From: Limisphaera sp049537155
GTDB lineage: Bacteria > Verrucomicrobiota > Verrucomicrobiia > Limisphaerales > Limisphaeraceae
Assembly (NCBI RefSeq): GCF_049537155.1
Contig: NZ_JBMVQZ010000001.1
Coordinates: 186,001 to 250,000, forward strand
Direction of reading: 5' to 3'
DNA: 64,000 nucleotides
Shown here: positions 15,369 through 24,453 of the stretch, piece after piece
How the letters are laid out: each line of letters opens with the position of its first letter
Numbering within the stretch: the stretch's first letter is position 1
Position numbers and translations under genes: made by a program
Notes under the pieces: generated by a model
What the model saw: only the letters and a program-made list of their open reading frames with translations
What the model was told of the DNA's origin: nothing
Database searches by the model: none

Positions 15369-17381
15369 TCATGGTTCGTGCAGCGGCTGGAGGAAATCCA
15401 CCCCCAGCAGACAGACGTCGTCTTCGAATTGTGCCGTTCCGGAGAAGCTGCGCACCTCCGCCAGGAGGGCGTCGAAGAGGTCGGGTGTGGGCTCCTGCAA
15501 CCGGGCCCGGACGGCCTCCTCGAGTTGTTCGGTGGAGTAGAGTTCCTGGCTGGCGTTGTGGACCTCGTAGAGGCCGTCGGTGTAGAGCATCACCAGGTCG
15601 GACGGGGCAAGGGTGATTTCAGCGTTCTGGTAGGCGACGGTTTCGATGAGACCCAGGGCGGGCTGGGGCCGTGGCGTGGGCCGCGGCAGGGGGGTCACCT
15701 CGCCGGTGCTGCGGCGCACGTGGAACGGTCGGGGATGACCGGCGTTGGCGTATCGGAGCACGCCGGTGACGGCGTTGGCCACAAGGCAACAGGCCGTGGT
15801 CAGGATGCTGGCGTCGGCGTGGCGAAGAATGCTCAGCAGCTCCTGATTGAGTCGGGTCAGCAGCGCTCCCGGATCCCGGGCCAGGGGTTTGAGCTCTTCC
15901 AACAAGGCCCGGATCACTGCGGTTACCAGGGCCGACCGGACCCCGTGCCCCGCCACGTCGCAGAGAAAGACGGACGCCTCCGTCTCGGACAGGGCGGCCA
16001 CGTGGTAAAAATCGCCGCCGACCTCGCCGGTGGGCAGGTAACGCTGCGTGAAGGCAAAGGCGCCGTGCCCCGGCCCGGCCTCCGGCGGGAAGACCGGCGC
16101 GTGCTGGGGCAGGAGGCACATCTGAATCTCGCGGGCCATCCGGAGTTCCTCCGCCATTTGCGCGTTCTTCCGCTGGAGCTCGGCCTGACTGCGGGCCAGT
16201 TCCTCGTTGGCCTGGCGGATGCGTTGTTCGGCCAGGCGCTGTTCGGTGATGTCCCAGAAGATGCCCTGCAGCCCGATGATCTGGTTGTGAGCACCGCGCA
16301 GGGGGGTCTTCACGACCTGCACATACAGTGTGCGGCCGTCCGGCAGGCGATGTTCCTCCACCAAATTCAGGGTCTGGCCGGTGGCTATGACCCGGGCATC
16401 GTCACGCTGATACTTGCTGGCCAGTTCGGGCGGGTAGAAATCGAAGTCGGTCTTGCCCAGAATCGCCTCCAACGGTCTGCCCAGGGTGCGGCAGAACTGT
16501 TGATTGGCGAAGGTGAAGCGGCCCTGGATGTCTTTGCGGAAAATGTTCTGCGGGAGCGTCTCGACCAGCGAGTGGTAGAGGGCCTCCGAGTTCCGGAGGC
16601 GCTCCTCGGCCGCGCGCCGTTCGGTGATGTCGCGAACGGTCCCCTCGTAGTAGAGCAGTTTGCCGGAGGCATCCCGCACCGCGCGGCAGTTCTCGCTGAT
16701 CCAGATGATCCGGCCATCCCGCCGGAAGACCGGCGACTCGAAATTGGTCAGCACGTCGTGCTGCTCCATCAAACGCATGAATTCCTCGCGCCGGCCGGGC
16801 TGGACGTAAAGGGTGGAACCGATGTCGGTGATGGACCGCATGAGCTCTTCCGGACTGGAATAGCCGTAGATGCGGGCCAGGGCCTTGTTGGCCATGAGGT
16901 ACCGTCCCTCCGGGGTGGTGCGAAAGATGCCCTCGGTGAGGTGATCGAAGACCTCGCGGTACCGGGCCTCGGCGTCCAGAAGGGCCATCTCGGCGGCGTG
17001 CCGCTCCATGGCGTAGCGGATGGAACGGCGCAGCCAGCGGACGTCCAACTGCGATTTCACCAGGTAATCCTGGGCGCCGGCGTGCACCGCTTCGACGGCC
17101 AGGGCCTCCTCGTCGGCACTGCCCAGCACCACCACCGGCACGCGGGGGGCCGCGCCCTTCAGCAGAGGCAGGTTGCCCAGGCCGGCTCCGTCCGGCAGGC
17201 CGAACTCCAGCAACACCACGTCGAACGGTTCTTTGCCCAACCGTTGGACCGCCTCCGCCAGCGACGGCACAAGCACGACCTCCGGCGCAGTCTCCCAAGC
17301 CTGCCGAAGTTGGGTGACCAACGTTTCGGCAGTGACCGCGTCGTGTTCGACGACCAGGATCCGTAGCGGTCGTTCGGGCAT
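15369..17381 (-). CDS. REC-PAS-PAS-PP2C (SpoIIE/RsbU-type) phosphatase regulator
   Basis: A 670-residue cytoplasmic regulator. Residues 1-125 form a receiver-like domain; about 140-270 and 275-400 are two PAS/PAC units (each ending in 'GTVRDITERR' or 'GIFWDITEQR'); about 400-435 is a coiled linker; the rest is a SpoIIE-type PP2C Ser/Thr phosphatase with its metal-binding aspartates (VGGDFYHV, LCDVAGHG, FEDDVCLLGVD). Such proteins usually dephosphorylate an anti-sigma-factor antagonist. The receiver is unusual: the phospho-acceptor Asp is Glu (E59 in VVLLEFGLPDG) and the acidic pocket reads VVEHD, while the Ser and Lys (VLGSAD, YLVKSQ) are kept, so it may be locked in an active-like state. GGAGGAGAG precedes the ATG. 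No sigma or anti-sigma partner is nearby. Confidence 0.88.
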   Translation of the reverse strand: MPERPLRILVVEHDAVTAETLVTQLRQAWETAPEVVLVPSLAEAVQRLGKEPFDVVLLEFGLPDGAGLGNLPLLKGAAPRVPVVVLGSADEEALAVEAVHAGAQDYLVKSQLDVRWLRRSIRYAMERHAAEMALLDAEARYREVFDHLTEGIFRTTPEGRYLMANKALARIYGYSSPEELMRSITDIGSTLYVQPGRREEFMRLMEQHDVLTNFESPVFRRDGRIIWISENCRAVRDASGKLLYYEGTVRDITERRAAEERLRNSEALYHSLVETLPQNIFRKDIQGRFTFANQQFCRTLGRPLEAILGKTDFDFYPPELASKYQRDDARVIATGQTLNLVEEHRLPDGRTLYVQVVKTPLRGAHNQIIGLQGIFWDITEQRLAEQRIRQANEELARSQAELQRKNAQMAEELRMAREIQMCLLPQHAPVFPPEAGPGHGAFAFTQRYLPTGEVGGDFYHVAALSETEASVFLCDVAGHGVRSALVTAVIRALLEELKPLARDPGALLTRLNQELLSILRHADASILTTACCLVANAVTGVLRYANAGHPRPFHVRRSTGEVTPLPRPTPRPQPALGLIETVAYQNAEITLAPSDLVMLYTDGLYEVHNASQELYSTEQLEEAVRARLQEPTPDLFDALLAEVRSFSGTAQFEDDVCLLGVDFLQPLHEP

Positions 17382-17534
17382 CGAAGAATCTCTCCTCCCA
17401 CCGCGCCGGCCGCAGGCGAAAAGGGTCTGCGACCAGCCGCGACGAAACATGTCAGGTCGGAGGAATGAACGCAAGCGGGGGCGGTCGCACGCAGCGGACC
17501 TCCCGAGGGCCGGTCGAGACCGCGTCGGCAACCA

Positions 17535-18959
17535 TCACTCGGCGATGCAGAGCACCCGCGGATGGCGACCCAGGTCCAGGACCATTTCGGAAGCCTGGCT
17601 GAACGTCTGCAGCAGGGTCGGGTCTGCCATCGGATCGTGCACGTGGATTTGTGAGTGAGTCCGGTCGAAGTGAACCGTCACCCGGTCGGTACCGTGAACC
17701 CGTTCGTTCCAAAGGATCAGGATCCAGACGCCATCGGGGCGGTGGAGCAGGAGATCGTGCAGCGTGGAGGGTGCGGGATCCGCTCGATAAGCCGGCGGGC
17801 GCGGTTGCGGATCCGATGCGGCGGGTCCGGCCGGTTGCAACAACCCGGTCAAACGGTGCAGATACCACGCCGCCGGCCGGGGCGTGTAATCGGGCCGGTA
17901 AAACCCGAACCGCTGGTTCCCCGCCTCGTCCGTTCGATCCCGCAAGAGATAAACGGCGGTGTGACGCCAGCCGCGTTTGAACTGGGCCAGGTACATCGTC
18001 AGCAGGTGCCAGCCGTGGATTTCCTCGTCCACTTCGCCGCCCACGGTCACTCCGGTTTCGGTGGTGACGCGGGGGAGTCGTTCGAGCGCCTCGGGTGGGT
18101 GGCCGGCAAAGCCCTTCAGCCAGGTGCGACCGAAATTCTTGTAGAGGCCGTCCACGGGACAGGCCGGAGACGGATCGGCGGCCTTCCAGGTCTTGTTGTC
18201 TTCCAGCCGCGGGGCGGCCGGGTGATAGATGTAGTTGTGCACGTTGGCAAAATCCGCAAAACGTGTCCCTGCGGGCAGGAGGGTGCCGGCGCCGGGTGGA
18301 ATGGTGAGATATTGCAGCCCGGCATTGTCCGTCTGCGCGCCGGGTTCCGACACGGTCCAGACGGGAAAGCGCCTCAACACGGGATCGGCCTTCACGGCTC
18401 GATAGAGATCGCGCTGGAGCAGGGCAACGGGCACCCAGGAATTCGTACCGCCGCCCTTGCGTCCCTGGTAGGTGACCGGCCAGTTGTTGGGTTCGTTGTT
18501 GCCCTCCAGTGCCAGAAGCGCGCCGGCTTCGGCGAGTTTGCGCGCCCCGGTCAGCAAACGGTCAAGGTCGTTGCCACCGCTGAGCAGGCCGTAACTGAAC
18601 CGCACGCCGGTCAGGCGGTGCAGCTCCAGCAGATCGCCCACGGACACGCCGCTTTCGTAGCCGGAGCGGACCCAGCGCAGTCCGAGAAAACGCAGCGCCT
18701 CGGCCGTCCGATCCAGCCGTTCCCCGCGGCGTGAGACGGCGCTGACCACGCCAAGCGAGTCCAGGAACGCCTCGGTGCCGGCGACGGGGGGAGGTTCGCC
18801 CGCGCAAGGAGTGCGTCCTGACGCCAACAGCAGGAGCAGGGCGGCTCCGTGGGAGGGAAGGCGACACCGGCCGGTGGCGGGTGGGCGGAACCCTGACCGG
18901 GCGACCCCGGCCGGCACCGTTTCCCCGGGCGATCCTGTGGCGGGCGTTGCCGATTGCAT
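17535..18959 (-). CDS. Secreted glycoside hydrolase-like TIM-barrel protein
   Basis: A 474-residue protein with a hydrophobic export signal (AALLLLLASG) after an Arg-rich stretch. The body looks like a clan GH-A (beta/alpha)8 glycosidase. The strand-4 region reads 'LLALEGNNEPNNWPV', where the Asn-Glu-Pro holds the putative acid/base Glu; the strand-7 region reads 'LPRVTTETGVTVGG', with a putative nucleophile Glu. 'FADFANVHNYIYH' fits a strand-6 His/Tyr. A C-terminal beta-sandwich-like part (about 390-474) follows. I cannot assign a GH family. The ATG at 18959 was chosen; an ATG at 18986 is an alternative. It is the first gene of a leftward series, with the PP2C regulator 153 bases downstream. 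Confidence 0.6.
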   Translation of the reverse strand: MQSATPATGSPGETVPAGVARSGFRPPATGRCRLPSHGAALLLLLASGRTPCAGEPPPVAGTEAFLDSLGVVSAVSRRGERLDRTAEALRFLGLRWVRSGYESGVSVGDLLELHRLTGVRFSYGLLSGGNDLDRLLTGARKLAEAGALLALEGNNEPNNWPVTYQGRKGGGTNSWVPVALLQRDLYRAVKADPVLRRFPVWTVSEPGAQTDNAGLQYLTIPPGAGTLLPAGTRFADFANVHNYIYHPAAPRLEDNKTWKAADPSPACPVDGLYKNFGRTWLKGFAGHPPEALERLPRVTTETGVTVGGEVDEEIHGWHLLTMYLAQFKRGWRHTAVYLLRDRTDEAGNQRFGFYRPDYTPRPAAWYLHRLTGLLQPAGPAASDPQPRPPAYRADPAPSTLHDLLLHRPDGVWILILWNERVHGTDRVTVHFDRTHSQIHVHDPMADPTLLQTFSQASEMVLDLGRHPRVLCIAE

Positions 18960-19087
18960 CCCGCGGATAGGAGGACCCAACTGCATGGCGGGTTGCAACT
19001 GTGCGGCTTGGCGCTGCAAAAGTCCATGACGGATGGCAGGGGCCCGCCAGGCCGGCGCGCCGACCCGCTTGGGCGAATCGAATCACC

Positions 19088-19115
19088 TTGCCCGGGCCGC
19101 CCGGGGCGGTATCGT
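19088..19115 (+). promoter_or_regulatory. Possible promoter of the nfeD-slipin unit
   Basis: TTGCCC (19088-19093) and TATCGT (19110-19115) are separated by 16 bases, 21 bases ahead of the ATG at 19136. Each hexamer matches 4 of 6 consensus bases. The -10 sequence is identical to that proposed for clpS. Confidence 0.35.
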
Positions 19116-19135
19116 TGGCTTGAAAACAACGGCAC

Positions 19136-20443
19136 ATGAGAGGGAGGACGCATCGGCGGGGTGCTTGGGCCATGTGTGCCGCCTGGTGGGCGGGCACCAT
19201 GGCCGCGATGGCGGCCACGGTGGGCCTGATCCGGATTGACGGTCCCATCGGGCCCGCCACGGCCAGCTACATCGAGCGCGCCATCGGCGAGGCGCAGGAG
19301 GCCGGGGACGAATGTCTGGTCGTGCAGTTGGACACGCCCGGCGGGTTGCTGGAGTCCACCAAGGAGATCGTTCAAGCCTTCTACGCGTCGAAGGTTCCCG
19401 TGGTCGTTTATGTGGCGCCGGAGGGCGCCAATGCCGGAAGCGCGGGCTGTTTCATCACCCTGGCGGCCCACGTGGCTGCGATGGCACCCAACACGAGCAT
19501 CGGGGCGGCTCATCCGGTGGCGCTCAACCCGATGGGCGGGGGACAGCAAACCGACGACGTCATGAAGCAGAAGCTGGAGAACTTCGCGGCCAGCTACATC
19601 GAAGCCATTGCCCGGAAACGGGGACGCAACGTGGAATGGGCCCGCGCCGCCGTCCGGGAAAGTGCCTCCATCACCTCCGAAAAGGCGCGGGAACTGAACG
19701 TCATCGAGATCATTGCCAGGGACCTGGCAGATCTGCTGCAGCAGTTGGACGGGCGCAGCGTGGAAGGGCGCACGTTGGAAACGGCCGGTGCGGAGGTCCG
19801 GGAAATCCCGATGATCCTCCGGGAACGCTTGTTTCAGCGGCTCTGGCGGCCGGAGGTGATCTTCATCCTGATGCTGGTGGCCATTTACGGCATCATCGGT
19901 GAACTGAGCAATCCCGGGGCGATCTTCCCCGGGGTGGTCGGGGCGATCGCCCTGATTCTGGTCTTGTACATGGCGTCGGTGCTGCCCATCAATTTGGCAG
20001 GCGTGGCGTTGATCGTGCTGGCGGTGATTCTGTTCATAGCCGACGTGTTTGCCCCCTCCCACGGGGTGCTGACGGTCGGGGGTGTGGTCTCGTTTCTGCT
20101 GGGGTCCCTGATGTTGTTCAAGGGGGTGGAACCCGGTTTTCGCCTCTCGTGGGCCTATATCCTCCCGGGGGCGGTGGTCACGACGGCCTTTTTCGTATGG
20201 GTGGTGGCCAAGGGCCTTCGCGCGCAATGGTTACCCGTGCGGGTGGGCCGCGAGAGCATGATCGGTCTGCAAACCACGGCGCTCACCCCCATTGACGCAC
20301 ATGGTGGAAGGGTGTTCGTGGAGGGCGAGTACTGGAACGCCGTCAGCGACGAACCGGTACAGGAAGGCGCCCGTGTGGAGGTGGTGGCCGTGGAGGGTTT
20401 GACCTTGAAGGTCCGGCCGCTCCCCGGCCAGAAACCGGTGTGA
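19136..20443 (+). CDS. nfeD: NfeD-family membrane serine protease
   Basis: A 435-residue membrane protein of the long NfeD (STOPP) type. After a signal segment, about residues 28-210 form a ClpP/SppA-like protease domain: 'LVVQLDTPGGLLEST', the nucleophile Ser in GANAGSAGCF (S102), 'APNTSIGAAHPV' and a conserved Lys in MKQKLENF. Four to five transmembrane helices follow (about 240-355), then a C-terminal soluble OB-fold NfeD domain ending near 'EVVAVEGLTLKVRPL'. These proteases cleave the C-terminus of partner stomatin/slipin proteins, and the slipin gene is directly downstream (52 bases). The pair probably acts in membrane quality control. Confidence 0.92.
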   Translation: MRGRTHRRGAWAMCAAWWAGTMAAMAATVGLIRIDGPIGPATASYIERAIGEAQEAGDECLVVQLDTPGGLLESTKEIVQAFYASKVPVVVYVAPEGANAGSAGCFITLAAHVAAMAPNTSIGAAHPVALNPMGGGQQTDDVMKQKLENFAASYIEAIARKRGRNVEWARAAVRESASITSEKARELNVIEIIARDLADLLQQLDGRSVEGRTLETAGAEVREIPMILRERLFQRLWRPEVIFILMLVAIYGIIGELSNPGAIFPGVVGAIALILVLYMASVLPINLAGVALIVLAVILFIADVFAPSHGVLTVGGVVSFLLGSLMLFKGVEPGFRLSWAYILPGAVVTTAFFVWVVAKGLRAQWLPVRVGRESMIGLQTTALTPIDAHGGRVFVEGEYWNAVSDEPVQEGARVEVVAVEGLTLKVRPLPGQKPV

Positions 20444-20495
20444 GCCGTCGCCAGCACGGGTTTTTCGACTCTGCTCGGAAGAAAGGAGAACAGAC

Positions 20496-21278
20496 ATGGA
20501 AAAGCTCATCCTGCAACTGTTGAACCTGGGATCGTGGGTGGTGCCCATCATCATTGTGGGCGCCCTGGCCCTGCCGCAGATGTTCCGCGTGCTCCGCGAG
20601 TACGAGCGGGGCGTGATCTTTCGGCTCGGCAAGCTGATCGGCGCCAAGGGGCCGGGCCTGGTGATCCTGATCCCCATCATCGATCGCATGGTCAAGATGG
20701 ACCTGCGCGTGGTGACGATTGACGTGGCCCGCCAGGAGATCATGACGCGTGACAACGTGCCCGTGACGGTGGACGCCGTCCTGTACTTCCGGGTGGTGGA
20801 CCCGGTGGCGGCGGTGGTCAAGGTGGAGAATTTTTGGAAGGCAACCGCGCTGCTCGGCCAGACCACACTGCGCAGCGTGCTGGGGCAGGCCGAGCTGGAT
20901 GAACTGCTCGCCCACCGAGAAAAGATCAACCAGAAACTCCAGGAAATCATTGACCGCCAGACGGATCCCTGGGGAGTCAAGGTGACCGCCGTGGAGGTCA
21001 AGGACGTGGCGCTGCCCGACGGCATGAAACGCGCCATGGCCAAACAGGCCGAGGCGGAGCGGGAACGGCGGGCCAAGATCGTCAACGCCGAAGGCGAGTT
21101 CCAAGCGGCCGAGAAAATGGTCCAGGCCGCGCAGATGATTGCCAAGGAACCGATCGCGCTCCAGCTGCGCTATCTGCAGACCATGCGGGAGATCGCCAGC
21201 GAGCACAGCACCACCACGTTTGTGCCGCTGCCGCTGGAACTCTTCAACGTCTTCAACCAACGCAAGAGCGGCGGCTGA
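20496..21278 (+). CDS. Slipin (stomatin/prohibitin SPFH-domain protein)
   Basis: A 260-residue membrane-anchored scaffold protein. One N-terminal hydrophobic segment (about 8-30) is followed by the SPFH/Band-7 domain: 'LREYERGVIFRLGKLIGAKGPGLVILIP', 'QEIMTRDNVPVTVDAVLYFRVVDP', 'TTLRSVLGQAELDELLAHREKINQKL', 'WGVKVTAVEVKDVALP'. An Ala/Glu-rich coiled coil (about 175-215) and a short tail follow. Bacterial slipins oligomerise in lipid microdomains and are the physiological substrates of NfeD proteases. An AAAGGAG Shine-Dalgarno sequence lies about 10 bases before the ATG. Confidence 0.93.
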   Translation: MEKLILQLLNLGSWVVPIIIVGALALPQMFRVLREYERGVIFRLGKLIGAKGPGLVILIPIIDRMVKMDLRVVTIDVARQEIMTRDNVPVTVDAVLYFRVVDPVAAVVKVENFWKATALLGQTTLRSVLGQAELDELLAHREKINQKLQEIIDRQTDPWGVKVTAVEVKDVALPDGMKRAMAKQAEAERERRAKIVNAEGEFQAAEKMVQAAQMIAKEPIALQLRYLQTMREIASEHSTTTFVPLPLELFNVFNQRKSGG

Positions 21279-21411
21279 ACACCCGCAGCCCCGGAGCCGC
21301 CTTTCCAACCGCGCCCGGCGCCGCGGCGAAAAAGCGCCGGGCCGGCAGGGGCGGTTGCAAAGTTCCGTGCGCTGGTGGAAACTCTGGGAGGCAACGGGAG
21401 GAAGGGGAACC

Positions 21412-21657
21412 ATGCCGCTCTACGAGTACGAATTGTGCGAAGGCGACTGCGCGGTTTGCGGGGGCCGCTTCACGCTCATGCGGCCGGTGAACGCGCCGGA
21501 GCTGACGCGTTGTCCGGCCTGCAAGCGGCCGGTGCGGAAGGTCATCAGCACCTTCAACACGCCCCAGAAACTCAAGCCGCTCTCGATCTCCGACGCCAAA
21601 AAAGCCGGCTTTACCGTCTTCAAACGGATTGGCAAGGGCGAATACGAACGCCAGTAA
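21412..21657 (+). CDS. FmdB-type small zinc-ribbon protein
   Basis: An 81-residue protein starting MPLYEYELCEGDCAVCGGRF, the classic FmdB/CxxC regulatory zinc-ribbon start, with a second pair in LTRCPACKRPVRKVIS. These tiny proteins are common and were first linked to control of formamidase; their true role is unclear. A purine-rich GGGAGGAAGGGG lies just upstream. The extra Cys (C9) before the CxxC (ELCEGDCAVCGG) is a small deviation. It follows the slipin gene by 133 bases; functional linkage is not evident. Confidence 0.85.
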   Translation: MPLYEYELCEGDCAVCGGRFTLMRPVNAPELTRCPACKRPVRKVISTFNTPQKLKPLSISDAKKAGFTVFKRIGKGEYERQ

Positions 21658-21672
21658 GGGTGGGCAGATCGC

Positions 21673-22365
21673 CTATTGCAGGCCGGCCCGGCGCAACAGC
21701 TCCCGCCAGGCGGCCTCGCGGGTCTTCCAGAGGCAGGCGAGCGTCAGGGCCAGCGGCGCCACCAGAAAGAACATCCAGAGCGGCGCCTCCAATCGGAGCA
21801 GCAACAGGCCGTATCGTTCCGCCGGCGCCGGGAGGGAGTCGGCCTGTGCCAGAACCCGTACCATCAGCCAGACCAGCCCCCCCAGCACGAAGATCACACG
21901 GTTCACGTGACAGAGGCCACGTACCTCATGGGTCAGGCGGGGATCTTCGAAAGACGCGGCCGCCGCAGGCAGGAACCGATTGACCTCGATGAGGAGCCAC
22001 CACCCCGCCACGCCGGTGATTCCGGTCATCAGGGTGAACCACGGATGATCGGGCAAGCGCGCGTGCCAGTAGAGGAACGGGCTCAAGCCCCACAGCAACA
22101 GTGCCAGGGAACGACTGCGCCGGAGCGAGCCATCCCAGGAGCTGCCCGGGTTGAAGGAGGATGGAAGGCGCAGCGTGCAGAGATAGAGCCAGCCGGTGAC
22201 GGCAACCGCCGGCCAGGGCCCCAGGCTCCAGAAACCGATCTGCCGGGCCGTCTGCACGCAAACCACCATGCCCAGCGGCAGGGCCCAAGCCAGACCGGCC
22301 AAACCCTGGATCAACCCCGGCAGGGCCCGGGCCGGAAGTTGGGAAGGGGCGTGGGACACGTCCAT
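21673..22365 (-). CDS. Integral membrane protein of unknown function
   Basis: A 230-residue hydrophobic protein with about five to six predicted transmembrane helices (segments around LAWALPLGMVVCV, AVAVTGWLYLCTL, ALLLWGLSPFLYW, GVAGWWLLIEV, IFVLGGLVWLMVRVL and LWMFFLVAPLALTLACLW). There is no recognisable catalytic motif; 'GLCHVNRVIF' and Arg/Trp-rich loops are the only distinctive parts. It converges with the FmdB gene (16 bases between ends) and lies 51 bases downstream of speA on the same strand, so it may be co-transcribed with speA. I do not recognise the family. Confidence 0.7.
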   Translation of the reverse strand: MDVSHAPSQLPARALPGLIQGLAGLAWALPLGMVVCVQTARQIGFWSLGPWPAVAVTGWLYLCTLRLPSSFNPGSSWDGSLRRSRSLALLLWGLSPFLYWHARLPDHPWFTLMTGITGVAGWWLLIEVNRFLPAAAASFEDPRLTHEVRGLCHVNRVIFVLGGLVWLMVRVLAQADSLPAPAERYGLLLLRLEAPLWMFFLVAPLALTLACLWKTREAAWRELLRRAGLQ

Positions 22366-22416
22366 CTGTGACCGGGTTGCCGGGGAGACCGGCCGCGTTC
22401 CGGGCCGGTCGGGTCC

Positions 22417-24372
22417 TCAAAAAGACAGATAGGTGTACTCGCGGAGGCCCCGCTCGTATTCATCCAGCAACCGCATGGCTTCGGAGGGTTTCATGCGGTC
22501 GGACCGGATGGCCTCGTCCACCTGGGCCTTCATCTGGCGTTTGAGTTCGTTCTCGTCGTACTGCACGGCTGCCAGGGATTGCACGATGGTTGTGCCCTCG
22601 ATGATCTCCTCGATGTAGTAGCCGGCCGGCTCGTCGGGGTCGAGGAACACGTGCACCTCGTTGACGCGGCCGAACAGGTTGTGCAGATCGCCCATGATGT
22701 CCTGGTAGGCGCCCATGAGGAAAAAGCCGAGGTAATAGGGCTCCACGGCGCCCGGCCGGCCGTTGCCATTGTTGCGGCGTTGCAGCGCGTGCAGAGGGAG
22801 GGTGTCCCGGACGTCCTCCAGATCGATGAACTGGTTGACCTGCCCGTCCGAATCACAGGTGATGTCCACCAGCGTGGCCTCGCGTGTGGGCGGCTCGTTC
22901 AGCCGGCTGATGGGCATGATGGGGAACAGATGCCCGAGCGCCCAGTGATCCAGCAGGGACTGGAACACCGAAAAGTTGCAGAGGTACTGATCGCTCAAAC
23001 TGTCCTCGAGTTTGCGGATTTCCTCGGGAACGTGCGGGCGCCCCTTGTAATGGGCCACCACGGCGCGGCTGATGTCCCAGTAGAGCGTCTCGATCTTCGC
23101 CTTGTCGGGCAGGTCCATCAGGCCAAGGATGAACATGTGATGGGCGTCTTCGCGCCGTTCCTGGGCGTCGTGGTAGGCCTCCAGCTTGTTCAGTCGCTCC
23201 AGGTTTTGCCGGATGTCGAGCAATTCGTGCACCAGGGGATGCTCCTTTTCGCCGAATTCGAACCGCGCCTCCGGGGGGCACTTCTCGATGGACCCGAACA
23301 CTTCGACGACCAGCACGCTGTGATGGGCCACAATGGCCCGGCCGCTCTCGCTGATGATATCCGGGTGCGGCACCCCCTCGGCGTCGCACACGTCGGCGAT
23401 GTAGTACACCACGTCGTTCGTATACTCCTGCAGGGTGTAGTTGGTGGAGCTCTCGAAGGTGGAACGGCTCCCGTCGTAGTCCACGCCCAGACCGCCGCCG
23501 ACGTCAAGGTACTGCAACGGGAATCCCATCTTGCGGAGTTTGGCGTAGTAGCGGGCCGCCTCCTGCACGGCCCGTTTGATGGTGAGGATGTCCGTCACCT
23601 GGGAACCGATGTGAAAGTGAATCAGTTTCAGGCAGTGGGCGAGCCCTTCGGACCGGAGGATCTCGCACGCGGCCAGGATCTCGGCGGTGCTGAGACCGAA
23701 CTTGGCGTTTTCACCGCCGCTGCCTGCCCAGCGGCCGGATCCCTTGGCCAGCAGCCGGACCCGCAGCCCGATGATCGGCTCCACGCCGGCCTGCCGTGAC
23801 TGGGCGATGATGTGGCGGAGCTCCTCGAGCTTTTCGACCACCAGGATCACCGTCTTGCCAAGCTTGGTCCCCAGCAGGGCCATCCGGATGAAACCGGCGT
23901 CCTTGTACCCGTTGCAGACGATCAGACTGCCCACCGCCGGCTGCAAGGCCAGACCGGCGTACAACTCGGGTTTGCTGCCCACCTCGAGGCCGAAGTCGTA
24001 CGGGCGCCCCGCGTCGAGGATCTCCTCCACCACCTCCCGCAACTGGTTGACCTTCACCGGAAAGACCCCGCGGTAACGTCCCTGATAGTTGAACTCATGG
24101 ATGGATTGTTGGAAGGCCTTGTTGAGGGCCTCGACCCGGTGCCGCAGGATGTCCTGAAAACGAATCAACAACGGGAACTTCAGCCCCCGTGCGCGTGCTT
24201 CTTCAACCACGTCGGTCAGGTCCACCGTGGCACCCGCCTCCTGGAGGGGGCGGACCACGACGTGCCCCTCCTCGTTGATGTCGAAGTACTTCGCGCCCCA
24301 ACGATCAATGTGATAGAGCTCCCGGGCTCGGGCGATGTCCCAGGACTGCCTTGCATCGGTCGGCTGGCTCAT
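22417..24372 (-). CDS. speA: Biosynthetic arginine decarboxylase
   Basis: A 651-residue PLP enzyme (SpeA) that converts arginine to agmatine, the first step of polyamine synthesis by the agmatine route. Seen: 'YFDINEEGHVVVRP' at the N-terminus, the PLP-lysine region 'GVFPVKVNQLREVVEEI', 'FGLEVGSKPELYAGLAL', 'LIHFHIGSQVTDI', 'YLDVGGGLGVDYDGS', the active-site 'IISESGRAIVAHHSVLV' and the C-terminal 'YYLGFFLMGAYQDIMGDLHNLFG'. All are canonical. The ATG at 24372 was chosen over an in-frame GTG at 24402 because a good promoter ends just upstream of it. No speB/agmatinase gene is adjacent. Confidence 0.95.
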   Translation of the reverse strand: MSQPTDARQSWDIARARELYHIDRWGAKYFDINEEGHVVVRPLQEAGATVDLTDVVEEARARGLKFPLLIRFQDILRHRVEALNKAFQQSIHEFNYQGRYRGVFPVKVNQLREVVEEILDAGRPYDFGLEVGSKPELYAGLALQPAVGSLIVCNGYKDAGFIRMALLGTKLGKTVILVVEKLEELRHIIAQSRQAGVEPIIGLRVRLLAKGSGRWAGSGGENAKFGLSTAEILAACEILRSEGLAHCLKLIHFHIGSQVTDILTIKRAVQEAARYYAKLRKMGFPLQYLDVGGGLGVDYDGSRSTFESSTNYTLQEYTNDVVYYIADVCDAEGVPHPDIISESGRAIVAHHSVLVVEVFGSIEKCPPEARFEFGEKEHPLVHELLDIRQNLERLNKLEAYHDAQERREDAHHMFILGLMDLPDKAKIETLYWDISRAVVAHYKGRPHVPEEIRKLEDSLSDQYLCNFSVFQSLLDHWALGHLFPIMPISRLNEPPTREATLVDITCDSDGQVNQFIDLEDVRDTLPLHALQRRNNGNGRPGAVEPYYLGFFLMGAYQDIMGDLHNLFGRVNEVHVFLDPDEPAGYYIEEIIEGTTIVQSLAAVQYDENELKRQMKAQVDEAIRSDRMKPSEAMRLLDEYERGLREYTYLSF

Positions 24373-24400
24373 TTGGTCGTCTCGCTCAAAAATGGCTGGC

Positions 24401-24428
24401 ACTATAGAAGGATGTCTTGGGAAAGCAA
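24401..24428 (-). promoter_or_regulatory. speA promoter
   Basis: On the minus strand, TTGCTT (24423-24428; 4 of 6) and TATAGT (24401-24406; 5 of 6) are separated by 16 bases. The predicted start near 24394 gives a leader of about 22 bases. This is one of the best sigma70-like -10 boxes in the window. Confidence 0.55.
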
Positions 24429-24453
24429 TCCAGAGCGCAGTTGAGCGGTTCCC

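Noticed and set aside
15201..17366. A long rightward open frame (721 codons) opposite the PP2C regulator gene
   Set aside because: It is the antisense of a gene with REC, PAS and PP2C motifs in the right order; its translation has no domain and reflects high G+C content.
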